57,118 nucleotides of DNA from Armatimonadota bacterium (GCA_016223145.1 JACRPN010000008.1:1-57118); one strand, 5' to 3'. Positions 26,487-35,864 are shown, numbered from the stretch's first letter. Notes: generated by a model from the sequence alone, not told the origin. Numbers and translations: made by a program.

Positions 26487-27646
26487 ACCTCGAACCCCTC
26501 ATCGAAACGACCCGGGCCTATAGCTGCATCTCGTGCGCCAAGTGCACGGGGCGATGCCCGCTGGCACGCGCCTCGTATGAGTTGGACCGCGACGGCGGAT
26601 ATTCCCCTCGGGCCGTGGTTTCCAAGGCGCTTCAGGGTGAGATTGACGACCACTCCGGCATGATCTGGGACTGCCTTACTTGCAACGCCTGCGCTCTCAA
26701 GTGCCCGTCGGACGTGGACTTTCCCGGCTTCGTCCGCCAGGCGCGGTCGAAGATCCGGAAGGAGAGGGCCAACGGCCAGGTTCGGCTCTGCACCGGTGGA
26801 TCGCAGCTCTCGGAGATTGCGAACCTGATGGCGGAAAGGGACCTCCAGCAGAAGCGAATGGACTGGGTCGGCGATCTGCAGGTTGCTGTGGAGGGTGAGA
26901 CCCTTTACTTCGTCGGCTGCTTGCCGTACTTCGACCTGGTGTTCCCAGACGTCGTGCACACCCAAACGATCGCGCAAAGCATGGTCAAGATCATGAACGC
27001 GGCGGGCATCGCTCCCGTCGTGCTCGCAAACGAGGTCTGCTGCGGACACGACAAGCTGTGGACCGGCGAAGAAGACGTCTTCAAGGCGCTCGCTCGCAAG
27101 AACGCCGCGATGATCCAGGAGCGTGGCGTGAAGCGGATTGTAACGTCCTGCCCGGAGTGCTACCGCACGCTGAAGCTGGACTACCCTGAGTTCGTGGACT
27201 TCAACGTGGAGGTGGTCCACAGCTCCCAGTTCCTTAGCGAGCTCATCAGCGACGGAACCATCCGGTTCAAAGATGAGCCGGAGACCGAGAGAACCGTGTC
27301 GTATCAGGACCCGTGCCGCCTCGGAAAGCACATGCGGGTGTTCCAAGAGCCGAGGGACGTCATCAACAGCATCCCCGGATTGCGGCTTGAGGAGATGACG
27401 GAAACGAAGGCCGAATCGGCTTGCTGCGGGACGTCGGCGTTCTCGGGCTGCGACAAGGTCCGCGAGAAAATCCGGCTGGACCGGCTCTCCCAGGCGAAAA
27501 GCACGCTGGTGACGGCCTGCCCCAAGTGCCAGATCCACTTCAAGTGCACCCAGCACACCAACCAGACAATATCCCCTGAAGTCCAGGGAATCGAGGTCAA
27601 AGACCTTGCCAATCTCGTCGCGGAGGCGATGGAAGCCCATGTCTAA
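26483..27646 (+). CDS. HdrC-HdrB fusion (HdrD-like) iron-sulfur protein
   Basis: 387 residues, ATGA overlap with mvhD1. The N-terminal third has two ferredoxin motifs, CISCAKCTGRCP near residue 15 and CLTCNACALKCP near residue 64. The rest has two CCG modules: VGCL, VCCGHD and SCPECYR, then DPCRLGKH, ACCGTS and ACPKCQIHF. This is the arrangement of HdrD and of fused HdrCB proteins. It is probably a second catalytic subunit, paired with hdrA2/hdrA3. Having both a separate HdrB and this fused form suggests two disulfide- or quinone-like electron acceptors, or two active sites in one complex. No heme-binding HdrE partner is near, so it is likely soluble. Confidence 0.82.
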   Translation: MNLEPLIETTRAYSCISCAKCTGRCPLARASYELDRDGGYSPRAVVSKALQGEIDDHSGMIWDCLTCNACALKCPSDVDFPGFVRQARSKIRKERANGQVRLCTGGSQLSEIANLMAERDLQQKRMDWVGDLQVAVEGETLYFVGCLPYFDLVFPDVVHTQTIAQSMVKIMNAAGIAPVVLANEVCCGHDKLWTGEEDVFKALARKNAAMIQERGVKRIVTSCPECYRTLKLDYPEFVDFNVEVVHSSQFLSELISDGTIRFKDEPETERTVSYQDPCRLGKHMRVFQEPRDVINSIPGLRLEEMTETKAESACCGTSAFSGCDKVREKIRLDRLSQAKSTLVTACPKCQIHFKCTQHTNQTISPEVQGIEVKDLANLVAEAMEAHV

Positions 27647-30332
27647 GGACGCGCTCGTCATAGGTGGCGGAATCGCGGGCATTCAGGCCGCGATCGACCT
27701 GGCCGAAAGAGGCATCAAGGTCAAGCTGGTCGAGAAGCAGGCCAGCATCGGTGGCCGGATGGCCCAGCTCGACAAGACCTTCCCGACCAACGACTGCAGC
27801 ATGTGCATCTTGGCGCCCAAGATGATCGAGTGCTTCGATCATCCGAACATCGAGGTGCTGACGCATGCCGAGGTCGTGGCGCTGGAGGGTGAGGCCGGCG
27901 ACTTCAAGGCGCTGATCAAGAAAAAGGCCAAGTTCGTCAAGGACAACTGCACGGCGTGCGGCGACTGCGCCAAGGTCTGCCCGGTCGAAGTGCCCAACGC
28001 GTTCGACATGGGCCTTTCGACGCGCAAGGCGATCTATATTCCTTTCCCCCAGGCGGTCCCGAAGCGGTTCGTGATCGACAAGCTGGAGTCGCCCTGCAAG
28101 AACGCCTGCCCGTTAGGCATGGACGTCCAGGGCTATATCGCGCTCATCGCCAAGGGCAAGCTTAATGAGGCCTACAACCTCATCCGGATGTCCAATCCGC
28201 TGCCCTCGATCTGCGGGCGCGTGTGCATGCACCCATGCGAGACCATCTGCCGCAGGAAGCACGTGGACCAGCCGATCGCGGTCGCGGCGCTGAAGCGATT
28301 TGTCTGCGATCACGTCAGCGATCCCACTCCGCCCAAACTCCCCGACAAGAAGGGCAAGAAGGTCGCGATCATCGGCGCGGGGCCCGGCGGCCTAACGGCA
28401 GCCCACGATCTGGCGCTCCTGGGTTACCGGGTCACCGTGTTCGAGGCGCTTCCGCTGGCCGGCGGGATGCTCGCAGTGGGAATTCCTGCCTATCGCCTGC
28501 CCAAGGACGTGCTTCAGAAGGAAATCGGCTTCATCGAGTCCCTCGGTGTGGAGATCAGGACCAGCACACGGATCGGAAGGGACCTTTCGCTGAGTGATCT
28601 TGCGACGCAGGGGTTTGAGGCGACCTTGATCGCGGCCGGCGCGCACAAATCGAAGAAACTGCCGATCCCCGGGGCCGACCTTCCCGGCGTCCTGCTCGGC
28701 ACCGCGTTCCTGCGAGACGTGGCTCTGGGTGACCCGCCAAAGCTGGGTCCCAGGGTTCTGGTTCTGGGAGGCGGCAACGTGGCCTTCGACTGCGCGCGGA
28801 CGGCGATGAGGCTGGGCGCCTTGGAAGTGCGCATGGCCTGCGTCGAATCGCGGAGCGAGATGCCGGCACATCCCGACGAGATTCACGAGGGTGAGGCGGA
28901 GGGAGTCGTGCTCCACCCGTCAGTCTCCTTCAAGCGGATTGTTGGAGAGAGCTCCGTTCAAGGCGTTGAGTGCAGCGAAGTGGTGTCGGCGACGTTCGAC
29001 GAAGCCGGGAGATTGACTCTTCAGGAGGAGCCTGACTCGGAGCACGTGATCGCGGCGGACACGGTGATCTTCGCCATCGGCCAGGCCGCTGACCTGGAGT
29101 TCATCGCCGGCGCGTCCGGCCTGTCCACGACTCAACGAGGATTCCTTGGGGTGGACGATTGCGGCCGGACCGGCAGGGTGGGAGTGTTCGCCTGTGGCGA
29201 TGCCGCCGGATGCGACCAAACGGTAGTCCACGCGATGGCGTCCGGCCGGCTCGCCGCCCATTCGATCGATCAGTACCTTCGCGGCGTTCCCGTGGAGCCT
29301 CTCGAAGCGAGATTGGGCGTGGGCGAGTTGTCGCTCGGCCAGATCATCGCGCTGAAGAGAGAGCACGAAGCCGAGCAAAGGCACAAGCCAGAAGAAGTGG
29401 AGCCCGAGCTGCGACGGCGCACCTTCGACGAAGTGGCGAGTGTGTTCACGCTCGAAGAGGCGCAGGCCGAAGCGAACCGATGCTTGGAGTGCGCGATATG
29501 TTCGGGATGCCGCGAGTGCGTGGCGGTCTGTAGGGCAGGGGCCATCGACCACTCGATGAGGGACGAGATCGTCGAGGCGGAAGTGGGAGCGGTCGTGGTG
29601 GCCAACGGCCTGGATTACTACAACATCCGGGCCCTTGAGGAGTACGGCTACGGGACCTTCCCAAACGTGCTCACCGCCATGGAGTTCGAGAGGCTGATCT
29701 GCGCCTCTGGACCGACTCACGGCCACATCGAGCGCCCCTCGGATGGCAAAGTGCCCGAGAAGATCGCCTTTATCCAGTGCGTCGGCTCGCGCGACGTCCA
29801 CTGCATGCCGTATTGCACGACGGTGTGCTGCATGCACGCCACCAAGGAAGCGATCCTTGCCAACGAGCATGAGCCCGACCTGAGTTCGACGATCTTCTAT
29901 ACCGACCTCCGAGCGATGGGAAAGGGCTTCTGGGATTACACACGCAGAGCTGAGCGCGAATACAGGGTCAGCTACGTTCGCAGCAAGCCGGGAAGCGTGA
30001 CGGAGAACCCGGTAACGAACGACTTGTCGCTCTGGTATGAGGACCAAGACGACGGCAAATTCAAGAGCGCTTCGTTCGGCATGGTCGTGCTCGCCCAAGC
30101 GCTCCTACCCTCTGGAAGCACGAGCGAACTCTCCAAAGTCCTGGGTCTCAACGTGGACGAGTTTGGCTATTTCAGCGTCAAGGACAAGCTTCGCCGGCCG
30201 GTGGACACGAACCGAGAAGGCATCTACGTGTGCGGCTTCTGCCAGGCACCGCAGGACATTCCCGACAGCGTCGTTCAGGCGTCTGCGGCGGCCTGCCGGG
30301 CGGCCGAGACCCTAGTAGGAGGAAAGCGATGA
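27639..30332 (+). CDS. HdrA2: QmoA-like HdrA core with GltD/NfnB-like insertion
   Basis: 897 residues from the ATG at 27639, overlapping the preceding gene by 8 bases. The frame stays open to 27606, but the preferred start puts the FAD motif GGGIAGIQAA near residue 8, as in QmoA. It lacks the N-terminal HdrA domain and both C-terminal ferredoxins. Present are the NDCSMCILAPKM cysteine loop (about 48), CTACGDCAKVCP near 104, a GltD-type insertion (about 151-600) with FAD motif IGAGPGG near 244 and GGGNVAFDCARTA near 377, and CSGCRECVAVC near 622. The residues after the nucleotide motif read ACVESRSEMPA instead of the YRR found in HdrA1, so nucleotide preference may differ. Confidence 0.85.
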   Translation: MSKDALVIGGGIAGIQAAIDLAERGIKVKLVEKQASIGGRMAQLDKTFPTNDCSMCILAPKMIECFDHPNIEVLTHAEVVALEGEAGDFKALIKKKAKFVKDNCTACGDCAKVCPVEVPNAFDMGLSTRKAIYIPFPQAVPKRFVIDKLESPCKNACPLGMDVQGYIALIAKGKLNEAYNLIRMSNPLPSICGRVCMHPCETICRRKHVDQPIAVAALKRFVCDHVSDPTPPKLPDKKGKKVAIIGAGPGGLTAAHDLALLGYRVTVFEALPLAGGMLAVGIPAYRLPKDVLQKEIGFIESLGVEIRTSTRIGRDLSLSDLATQGFEATLIAAGAHKSKKLPIPGADLPGVLLGTAFLRDVALGDPPKLGPRVLVLGGGNVAFDCARTAMRLGALEVRMACVESRSEMPAHPDEIHEGEAEGVVLHPSVSFKRIVGESSVQGVECSEVVSATFDEAGRLTLQEEPDSEHVIAADTVIFAIGQAADLEFIAGASGLSTTQRGFLGVDDCGRTGRVGVFACGDAAGCDQTVVHAMASGRLAAHSIDQYLRGVPVEPLEARLGVGELSLGQIIALKREHEAEQRHKPEEVEPELRRRTFDEVASVFTLEEAQAEANRCLECAICSGCRECVAVCRAGAIDHSMRDEIVEAEVGAVVVANGLDYYNIRALEEYGYGTFPNVLTAMEFERLICASGPTHGHIERPSDGKVPEKIAFIQCVGSRDVHCMPYCTTVCCMHATKEAILANEHEPDLSSTIFYTDLRAMGKGFWDYTRRAEREYRVSYVRSKPGSVTENPVTNDLSLWYEDQDDGKFKSASFGMVVLAQALLPSGSTSELSKVLGLNVDEFGYFSVKDKLRRPVDTNREGIYVCGFCQAPQDIPDSVVQASAAACRAAETLVGGKR

Positions 30333-32029
30333 GCCCGAGAGTGGGAGTGTTCCTCTGTCATTGCGGCACGAACATCGGCGGCGTCGTCCGGATCAAGGAC
30401 GTCGCGGAGTTCGTCCGGACCCTTCCCGACGTGATCCACGTCGAGGACAACATCTACACCTGCTCCAAGGACGGACTGGACTCGATCCGCGCCGCAGTCG
30501 AAGAGCACGAGCTGAACCGCGTGGTGGTGGCTTCCTGCACCCCACGAACCCATGAACCCCTGTTCAAACAGAACTGTGTGAAGGCGGGGCTGAACAAGTA
30601 CCTGTTCGAGTTCGTGAACCTACGCGAGCACTGCTCCTGGGTCCACATGCGCGAGCCCGAAAAGGCGACCGAGAAGGCCAAGGCCCTGGTCGCCATGGGG
30701 GTCGCGAAGGCCAGGCTGTTGGAGCCGCAAGAGGAGGCCGAAATTCCCGTCCGCACATCCAGCGTCGTCATCGGAGGCGGTGTCGCGGGCATGTCGGCGG
30801 CCATCGCGCTGGCCAACCAAGGCTTTCAGGTCGATCTTGTCGAGCGGGAGCGCGAGCTTGGGGGCACGGTGCGCAGGCTCTACACCCTCTATCCTTCTGG
30901 CGAGGACGCACAAGAACTCTTGAGGGGCCTCAAAGAACAGATCGCGGACCTGCCGAACCTGCGGGTCCACCTCGGCGCGGAGGTCTCCGAGGTCGGCGGC
31001 TACGTGGGCAACTTCGACGTGGGGCTGAGGGACGGTACGACCGTCGAAGCAGGCACGATCATCGTCGCGACGGGCGGCCGGGAGTTTGGCGAACCTCCCG
31101 ACGAGCCAGGCGTCATCACGCAGCTCGATCTTGAGAACGAGCTAAGGGATGGGGTGAGCCATTCCAGCGTCGTGATGATCCAGTGCGTCGGATGGGACGA
31201 GGCCAAGAAGAGCGCCGGCGCAGTGGGCTATTGCTCGCGGGCCTGCTGCATGGCCGCAATCAAGAACAGCTTGTTACTGAAGGAGCGGTCTCCGGATACC
31301 CGGGTGACCGTCCTCTACCGGGAACTGATGACCTACGGGGTGGACTTTGAACGCTCGTTGCGCGACGCGATGCACAAGGGTGTGCGTTTCGTTCGCTATT
31401 CCGTCAAAGCGCCACCCGAAATCGTCGTGGATGGGGAAGCGACGGCTGTCAAGGTCAGCACATCCGAGGGGCCGCTCCAAATTCCCGCCGATCGCGTCGT
31501 GCTGACGGTGCCGTTTGCCCCGGCGCTTGGAAGGGAGGAGATTTCGCGCATGCTCAAGGTGCCCTTGAGCGGCGACGGGTTCTTCCTCGAAGCCCACGTG
31601 AAGCTCCGTCCGGTGGAGTTCGCCACCGACGGCGTGTATCTCTGCGGCACGGCGAGGGCGCCCGCGACGGTGTCGGAGTGCGTGCTGCAAGGATACGCCG
31701 CGGCATCGAAGGCCTCAGCCCTGATGGCCAAACAGAAGATGCGCGTGGAAGCGATCAACGCTTGGGTGAAGGAAGAGTTCTGTTCCGGTTGCGCCACCTG
31801 CGCCGGGCTCTGTCCCTACCATGCGATCTCGATGCGCGATGGGGGTTCGGGCAAGAAGGCATTTGTGAACGCCATCCAGTGCAAGGGTTGCGGCACGTGC
31901 GTGGCGGCATGCCCTTCGGGCGCGATGCAGCAGCGCGGCTTCACCGATGGCCAAATCTCCGAGATGATCCTCGCGTCGACGCGGAGCCTTACGGAGGGGA
32001 CGATAGAACGGGAGTTAGTCCATGTATGA
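30329..32029 (+). CDS. HdrA3: compact HdrA without the middle ferredoxin and GltD insert
   Basis: 566 residues from the ATG at 30329, with AGGAGGA at 30317-30323. The longer open frame upstream is inside hdrA2. It has the N-terminal domain with LCHCGTN near residue 9, the FAD motif GGGVAGMSAAI near 149, and two C-terminal ferredoxin motifs, CSGCATCAGLCP near 484 and CKGCGTCVAACP near 517. Missing are the DCxxCILxPK cysteine loop, the middle ferredoxin and the GltD insert, which are exactly what HdrA2 has. HdrA2 and HdrA3 may thus pair as one split HdrA, like QmoA with QmoB. The adjacent mvhD2 strengthens the QmoB comparison. Confidence 0.85.
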   Translation: MSPRVGVFLCHCGTNIGGVVRIKDVAEFVRTLPDVIHVEDNIYTCSKDGLDSIRAAVEEHELNRVVVASCTPRTHEPLFKQNCVKAGLNKYLFEFVNLREHCSWVHMREPEKATEKAKALVAMGVAKARLLEPQEEAEIPVRTSSVVIGGGVAGMSAAIALANQGFQVDLVERERELGGTVRRLYTLYPSGEDAQELLRGLKEQIADLPNLRVHLGAEVSEVGGYVGNFDVGLRDGTTVEAGTIIVATGGREFGEPPDEPGVITQLDLENELRDGVSHSSVVMIQCVGWDEAKKSAGAVGYCSRACCMAAIKNSLLLKERSPDTRVTVLYRELMTYGVDFERSLRDAMHKGVRFVRYSVKAPPEIVVDGEATAVKVSTSEGPLQIPADRVVLTVPFAPALGREEISRMLKVPLSGDGFFLEAHVKLRPVEFATDGVYLCGTARAPATVSECVLQGYAAASKASALMAKQKMRVEAINAWVKEEFCSGCATCAGLCPYHAISMRDGGSGKKAFVNAIQCKGCGTCVAACPSGAMQQRGFTDGQISEMILASTRSLTEGTIERELVHV

Positions 32030-32525
32030 GCCAAAGATAATGGCGTTTTTCTGTAACTGGTGCACCTATGCCGCCGCTGACTTGGCTGGGGTCTCGCGCC
32101 TGTCCTACCCTCCAAACGTGAAGATCATCCGCGTAATGTGCTCGGGCCGCGTAGACCCGCAGTTCATCCTACAGGCGTTTCACGCCGGGGCGGATGGGGT
32201 GGTGATCGGCGGTTGCCACCCGGAGCAATGCCACTACCAAGAGGGCAACTACAAGACCCTGCGCAGGGCCAAAGCCCTTAAGAGGCTTCTGGTGCAAATG
32301 GGCATCGAACAGGAGCGCTTCCGGCTGGTGTGGATTTCGGCCTCTGAGGGCGACCTGGTGCAGAAAACCATGCGCGAAATGACCGAAACGCTTCGGGCTT
32401 TGGGGCCGCTTCACCTGACGCGGCCCGAGGGTTTCGAAGAGGAGCTTGCGATGCTCCGCGAATCGAGTTCCATCGTGGAGGGGCAGCCCGGTGAGAAGTT
32501 GAGAGAATTGGAGGTCGTGCGATGA
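32022..32525 (+). CDS. mvhD: MvhD2-like [2Fe-2S] electron-transfer subunit
   Basis: 167 residues, overlapping hdrA3 by 8 bases. Cysteine motifs CNWCTYAAAD, MCSGRVDP and GCHPEQCHY match MvhD and are close to those of the copy at 26052. It has a C-terminal extension of about 25 residues relative to that copy. Directly followed by the hydrogenase subunits, it is the likely bridge from the [NiFe] hydrogenase to HdrA3. In methanogens MvhD is the contact between MvhAG and HdrA. Confidence 0.88.
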   Translation: MYEPKIMAFFCNWCTYAAADLAGVSRLSYPPNVKIIRVMCSGRVDPQFILQAFHAGADGVVIGGCHPEQCHYQEGNYKTLRRAKALKRLLVQMGIEQERFRLVWISASEGDLVQKTMREMTETLRALGPLHLTRPEGFEEELAMLRESSSIVEGQPGEKLRELEVVR

Positions 32526-33538
32526 ACAAACCCAAAGTCGGCTTCTATTGGTGCGCGTCCTGCGGCGGCTGCGAAGAGTCGGTGGTGGACCTCGCCGAAG
32601 ACATCCTCGCAGTGGCGGAGGCCATCGAGATCGTGCTCTGGCCTGTGGCCATGGACTTCAAGCGAAGCGACGTGGAAGCCATGGAAGACGGCGAGATGGC
32701 CGTCTGCTTCATCAACGGCGCCATCCGCACCTCAGAACAGGTCGAAATGGCCGAGCTCCTACGGCGCAAAGCCCAACTCATCGTGGCCTTTGGAAGCTGC
32801 GCGCACCTCGGCGGCATCCCGGGGCTGGCGAACCTCTTCGACCGCAAATCCATTTTCGACCGGGCTTACGTCGAGTCACAGTCCACCGTCAATCCGGAAG
32901 GGACCTTTCCCCAGGAGGTCACCCGTCTCAACGGCCACACGGTGACCTTGCCGAGGTTCTACGATACGGTCCGGACCCTGGGCCAGACCATCCCCGTGGA
33001 CTACACGATTCCCGGATGCCCGCCTCCGGTCAAGCTCTTTCAGGCGGCCGTCGAGGCGGTGCTTTCGGGCAACTTGCCGCCCAAGGGCACAGTTCTTGCA
33101 CCCGACGTGGCGCTCTGCGAAGAGTGCCCGCGCAAGGCGACCAAACCGGACCGCCTCTCGATCAAGGAACTCAAGAGGCCCCATTTGGTTATCGCCGATT
33201 CCGAGGTCTGCCTGTTGGCCCAGGGCCTGATGTGCCTGGGACCCGCGACACGGAGCGGGTGCGGGGCGGTCTGCACCACCGGCAACATGCCCTGCACCGG
33301 CTGCCTCGGCCCTACGACCCGGGTCGCCGACTTCGGCGCGAAGGCGCTCTCCGGGCTGGCCTCAGTGGTCGAGGGCGAGGACGATGCCACGATTGAGTCG
33401 GCGATGGAGGTGCTGGTGGACCCCGTCGGCACCTTCTACCGGTACAGCCTTCCCGGTTCGCTTCTTCACCGGAAAGTGCGTGTCCCCGAAAACACGGACG
33501 CCCGTGAGTCGGAGCTTGCGGGAGGTGTGAAGCCATGA
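32522..33538 (+). CDS. mvhG: Group 3c [NiFe] hydrogenase small subunit (MvhG-like)
   Basis: 338 residues, ATGA overlap with mvhD2. It carries the iron-sulfur relay from the active site to MvhD. Cysteine ligands appear in CASCGGCEE near residue 12, GSCAHLGGIPG near 92, PGCPPP near 165, and a C-terminal set (CEECP near 200, then CLLAQGLMCLGPATRSGCGAVC and MPCTGC, together about residues 230-262). There is no twin-arginine signal, so the enzyme is cytosolic, as for Mvh-type F420-non-reducing hydrogenases. The partner large subunit follows directly. The group 3c call rests on gene order with mvhD and hdr genes as much as on sequence. Confidence 0.9.
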   Translation: MNKPKVGFYWCASCGGCEESVVDLAEDILAVAEAIEIVLWPVAMDFKRSDVEAMEDGEMAVCFINGAIRTSEQVEMAELLRRKAQLIVAFGSCAHLGGIPGLANLFDRKSIFDRAYVESQSTVNPEGTFPQEVTRLNGHTVTLPRFYDTVRTLGQTIPVDYTIPGCPPPVKLFQAAVEAVLSGNLPPKGTVLAPDVALCEECPRKATKPDRLSIKELKRPHLVIADSEVCLLAQGLMCLGPATRSGCGAVCTTGNMPCTGCLGPTTRVADFGAKALSGLASVVEGEDDATIESAMEVLVDPVGTFYRYSLPGSLLHRKVRVPENTDARESELAGGVKP

Positions 33539-34998
33539 AACGCGAGATCGTCATCGACCCCATCACGCGCCTAGAGGGCCACGGAAAGATCGACATCTTC
33601 CTGGACGATCGAGGCGACGTCGAACGGGCGTATTTCCAAATCCCCGAGTTGCGGGGCTTCGAGAAGTTCGCCGAAGGCCGTGCGGCGGAGGACATGCCGC
33701 AGATCACTTCGCGCATCTGCGGGGTCTGCCCCACGGCCCACCACATGGCGGCCACCAAGGCGCTCGACGCGCTCTTCCACGTCGAGCCGCCCGCCTCAGC
33801 CAAAAAGATCCGCGAATTGGTGTATTGCACGTTCTTCGTCGAGGACCACGCGCTCCACTTCTTCTTCCTTGGTGGACCGGACTTTGTGGTCGGCCCCAGC
33901 GCTCCGAAGGCCGAGCGCAACGTGCTCGGGGTGCTCGGCAAGGTGGGCCTAGAAGTCGGCAAAGAGGTCATCGGCGTGCGGAGGCAGCTTCGCGACCTCA
34001 TCATCAAGGCAGCCGGAAAGGTGGTCCACCCGGTCTTTGGATTGCCCGGCGGCGTGTCGAAAGCGATCACCAAAGACCTTCAACAGGAGTTTGTCGTTGC
34101 CGCCGACCGCGCCATTGAGTTTGGCAAGTTCAGCCTGAAGGTCTTCGACGACGTGGTGCTCAAGAACCCACAGTATGTGGAATGGGTGACCTCCGACGCG
34201 TACACCCACAAGACGTACTACATGGGCCAGGTGGACGCCAACAACAAGGTCAACTTCTACGAGGGCGTCATCAGGGTGGTGGATCCCTCAGGGAAGGAGT
34301 TCTTGCGGTTCAATGCGGACCAGTATTTGGACCACGTCGCCGAGCATGTCGAGCCATGGAGCTACATCAAGTTCTGCTACCTGAAGGACGTCGGCTGGAA
34401 GGGGTTTGAAGACGGTCCCGAGAGCGGCGTGTATTGTGTGGCGCCTCTGGCAAGGCTGAACGCCTCCGACGGAATGGCCACCCCGCTGGCACAGGAGGCC
34501 TACGAGCAGTTCTTTTCAACGTTGGGCGGCAAGCCGGTCCACTTTTCACTCGCCAACCATTGGGCGCGGCTGATCGAGCTGCTGTATGCGGCGGAACGCA
34601 TGAAGGAACTCGCCTCCGACCCCGATATCCTCGATCCGATGCCGCGGACCCTTCCGACCGCGACCCCCGACGAGGGCATTGGGATCGTCGAGGCCCCCCG
34701 GGGCACGCTCATCCACCATTACACGTCGGACCCGCGCGGGGTGCTGACCAGCGCGAATCTGATCGTGGCGACCCAAAACAACGCCGCGCGGATCGCGATG
34801 TCGGTCGACAAGTCGGCGCGCAACTTGATTCGCGAGGGGAAGGTGGACGATGGAGTGCTGAACATGGTCGAGATGGCGTTCCGGGCCTATGACCCCTGCC
34901 ACGGATGCGCCACCCACGCTCTGCCGGGCCACATGCCCCTCAAGCTCCAGATTTATGATTCGAAGCGGAGGCTCTGCCAAGAAATCACTCGCGACTAA
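33535..34998 (+). CDS. mvhA: Group 3c [NiFe] hydrogenase large subunit (MvhA-like)
   Basis: 487 residues, ATGA overlap with the small subunit. The nickel ligands are intact: RICGVC with Cys62 and Cys65 in the L1 motif, and DPCHGCATH with Cys455 and Cys458 in the L2 motif. No selenocysteine codon is present. About 26 residues follow His461 (ALPGHMPLKLQ...), the normal C-terminal peptide removed after nickel insertion. The protease gene for this follows at once. The N-terminal ITRLEGHGKI is typical of group 3 enzymes. It should oxidise H2 (or make it in reverse) and feed MvhG, MvhD and the HdrA flavins. Confidence 0.92.
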   Translation: MKREIVIDPITRLEGHGKIDIFLDDRGDVERAYFQIPELRGFEKFAEGRAAEDMPQITSRICGVCPTAHHMAATKALDALFHVEPPASAKKIRELVYCTFFVEDHALHFFFLGGPDFVVGPSAPKAERNVLGVLGKVGLEVGKEVIGVRRQLRDLIIKAAGKVVHPVFGLPGGVSKAITKDLQQEFVVAADRAIEFGKFSLKVFDDVVLKNPQYVEWVTSDAYTHKTYYMGQVDANNKVNFYEGVIRVVDPSGKEFLRFNADQYLDHVAEHVEPWSYIKFCYLKDVGWKGFEDGPESGVYCVAPLARLNASDGMATPLAQEAYEQFFSTLGGKPVHFSLANHWARLIELLYAAERMKELASDPDILDPMPRTLPTATPDEGIGIVEAPRGTLIHHYTSDPRGVLTSANLIVATQNNAARIAMSVDKSARNLIREGKVDDGVLNMVEMAFRAYDPCHGCATHALPGHMPLKLQIYDSKRRLCQEITRD

Positions 34999-35464
34999 GC
35001 CGAAGACCATCGTGCTCGCGCTCGGCAACGATCTGTTGGCCGACGATGGAGCGGCATTGCTCGCAGCGCGGTCACTGAAGCGCCGTCTGGGGAAGGCGGC
35101 GCTCGTGACCCATACCGCCGTCAGCGGCATGGCGCTGTTGGCGGAGCTGATCGGGTTTGAGCGGGCTGTTATCCTCGACGTGATCTGCTCGCCAGACACC
35201 GCGCCCGGGTCGGTTGTTGAGCTCGACCCGAAGTCGTTTCGGCCATGCTCGCCCGGATCGCCGCACTATGTGGGTCTCCCCGAAATGCTTCAGGCGGCGG
35301 AGACCCTCGGGATGTCGTTTCCGCGAGACGTGCGGATCGTGGCGATGGGCGCCAAGGACGTGGCGACGGTTGGCGGAAGGATGACTCGCAAGGTGCGCCA
35401 GGCGGTGCCAGAAATGGTCAGGATCACGCAGCAAATCCTAATGAGAGAGGCAACTTATGCATGA
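34955..35464 (+). CDS. Hydrogenase maturation endopeptidase (HyaD/HycI family M52)
   Basis: About 169 residues from the ATG at 34955, which overlaps mvhA by 44 bases. No good ribosome site is seen, so the start is uncertain; the conserved part begins near 35005. The GND motif (LALGNDLLADDG) and a second acidic ligand in ILDVICSPD match nickel-dependent M52 proteases that cut the large-subunit C-terminus after nickel is loaded. A histidine ligand is expected around PHYVGLPEML, which fits. Its place directly after the large subunit suggests it is specific for it. Confidence 0.82.
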   Translation: MIRSGGSAKKSLATKPKTIVLALGNDLLADDGAALLAARSLKRRLGKAALVTHTAVSGMALLAELIGFERAVILDVICSPDTAPGSVVELDPKSFRPCSPGSPHYVGLPEMLQAAETLGMSFPRDVRIVAMGAKDVATVGGRMTRKVRQAVPEMVRITQQILMREATYA

Positions 35465-35864
35465 ATGGGCATTGGCGGAGGCCACCCTTAGCGCCGCAGC
35501 CGAAGAGGCTCGGCGGAGCGGGCTGTCGCAGGTTTCGGAGGTGACGGTCCGGCTTGGCGAACTGCAGCGCGTCGATCCCGATGTAATGCGGTTTGCGCTT
35601 GAGAACCTGCTTCCATCGGCGCCCGTGGCGCTCCGCGAGACGAGCTTCGCGTTTGAGAGCGAACCTGCGGTCTTCCGGTGTCGAAGCTGCGATGCGGAGT
35701 GGAGCCCCGCGCTGAGTCCCCTGAGCGAATTCGAACTGGAGGCGATCCACTTCGTTCCCGAAATGGCGCACGTTTATCTCGGCTGCCCGAGGTGTGGCGG
35801 ACCCGATTTCGAAGTGGTGCGCGGGCGCGGCGTGACCCTAACCGCGATGAGAGGTACGGCATGA
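35457..35864 (+). CDS. hypA: HypA nickel metallochaperone
   Basis: 135 residues, slightly longer than the usual 113-120. It starts MHEWALAEA, so His2 and Glu3, the nickel-site residues, are present. The usual Met or Leu at position 4 is Trp. Zinc is bound by CRSC near residue 73 and CPRC near 110. HypA delivers nickel to the hydrogenase large subunit together with a nucleotide-driven partner, normally the GTPase HypB. Here the next gene is instead a MinD/Mrp-type ATPase, overlapping by ATGA. Confidence 0.9.
   Translation: MHEWALAEATLSAAAEEARRSGLSQVSEVTVRLGELQRVDPDVMRFALENLLPSAPVALRETSFAFESEPAVFRCRSCDAEWSPALSPLSEFELEAIHFVPEMAHVYLGCPRCGGPDFEVVRGRGVTLTAMRGTA

Noticed and set aside
26303-27682. 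459-residue minus-strand frame
   Set aside because: Antisense to the HdrCB fusion, which has full CCG and ferredoxin motifs.
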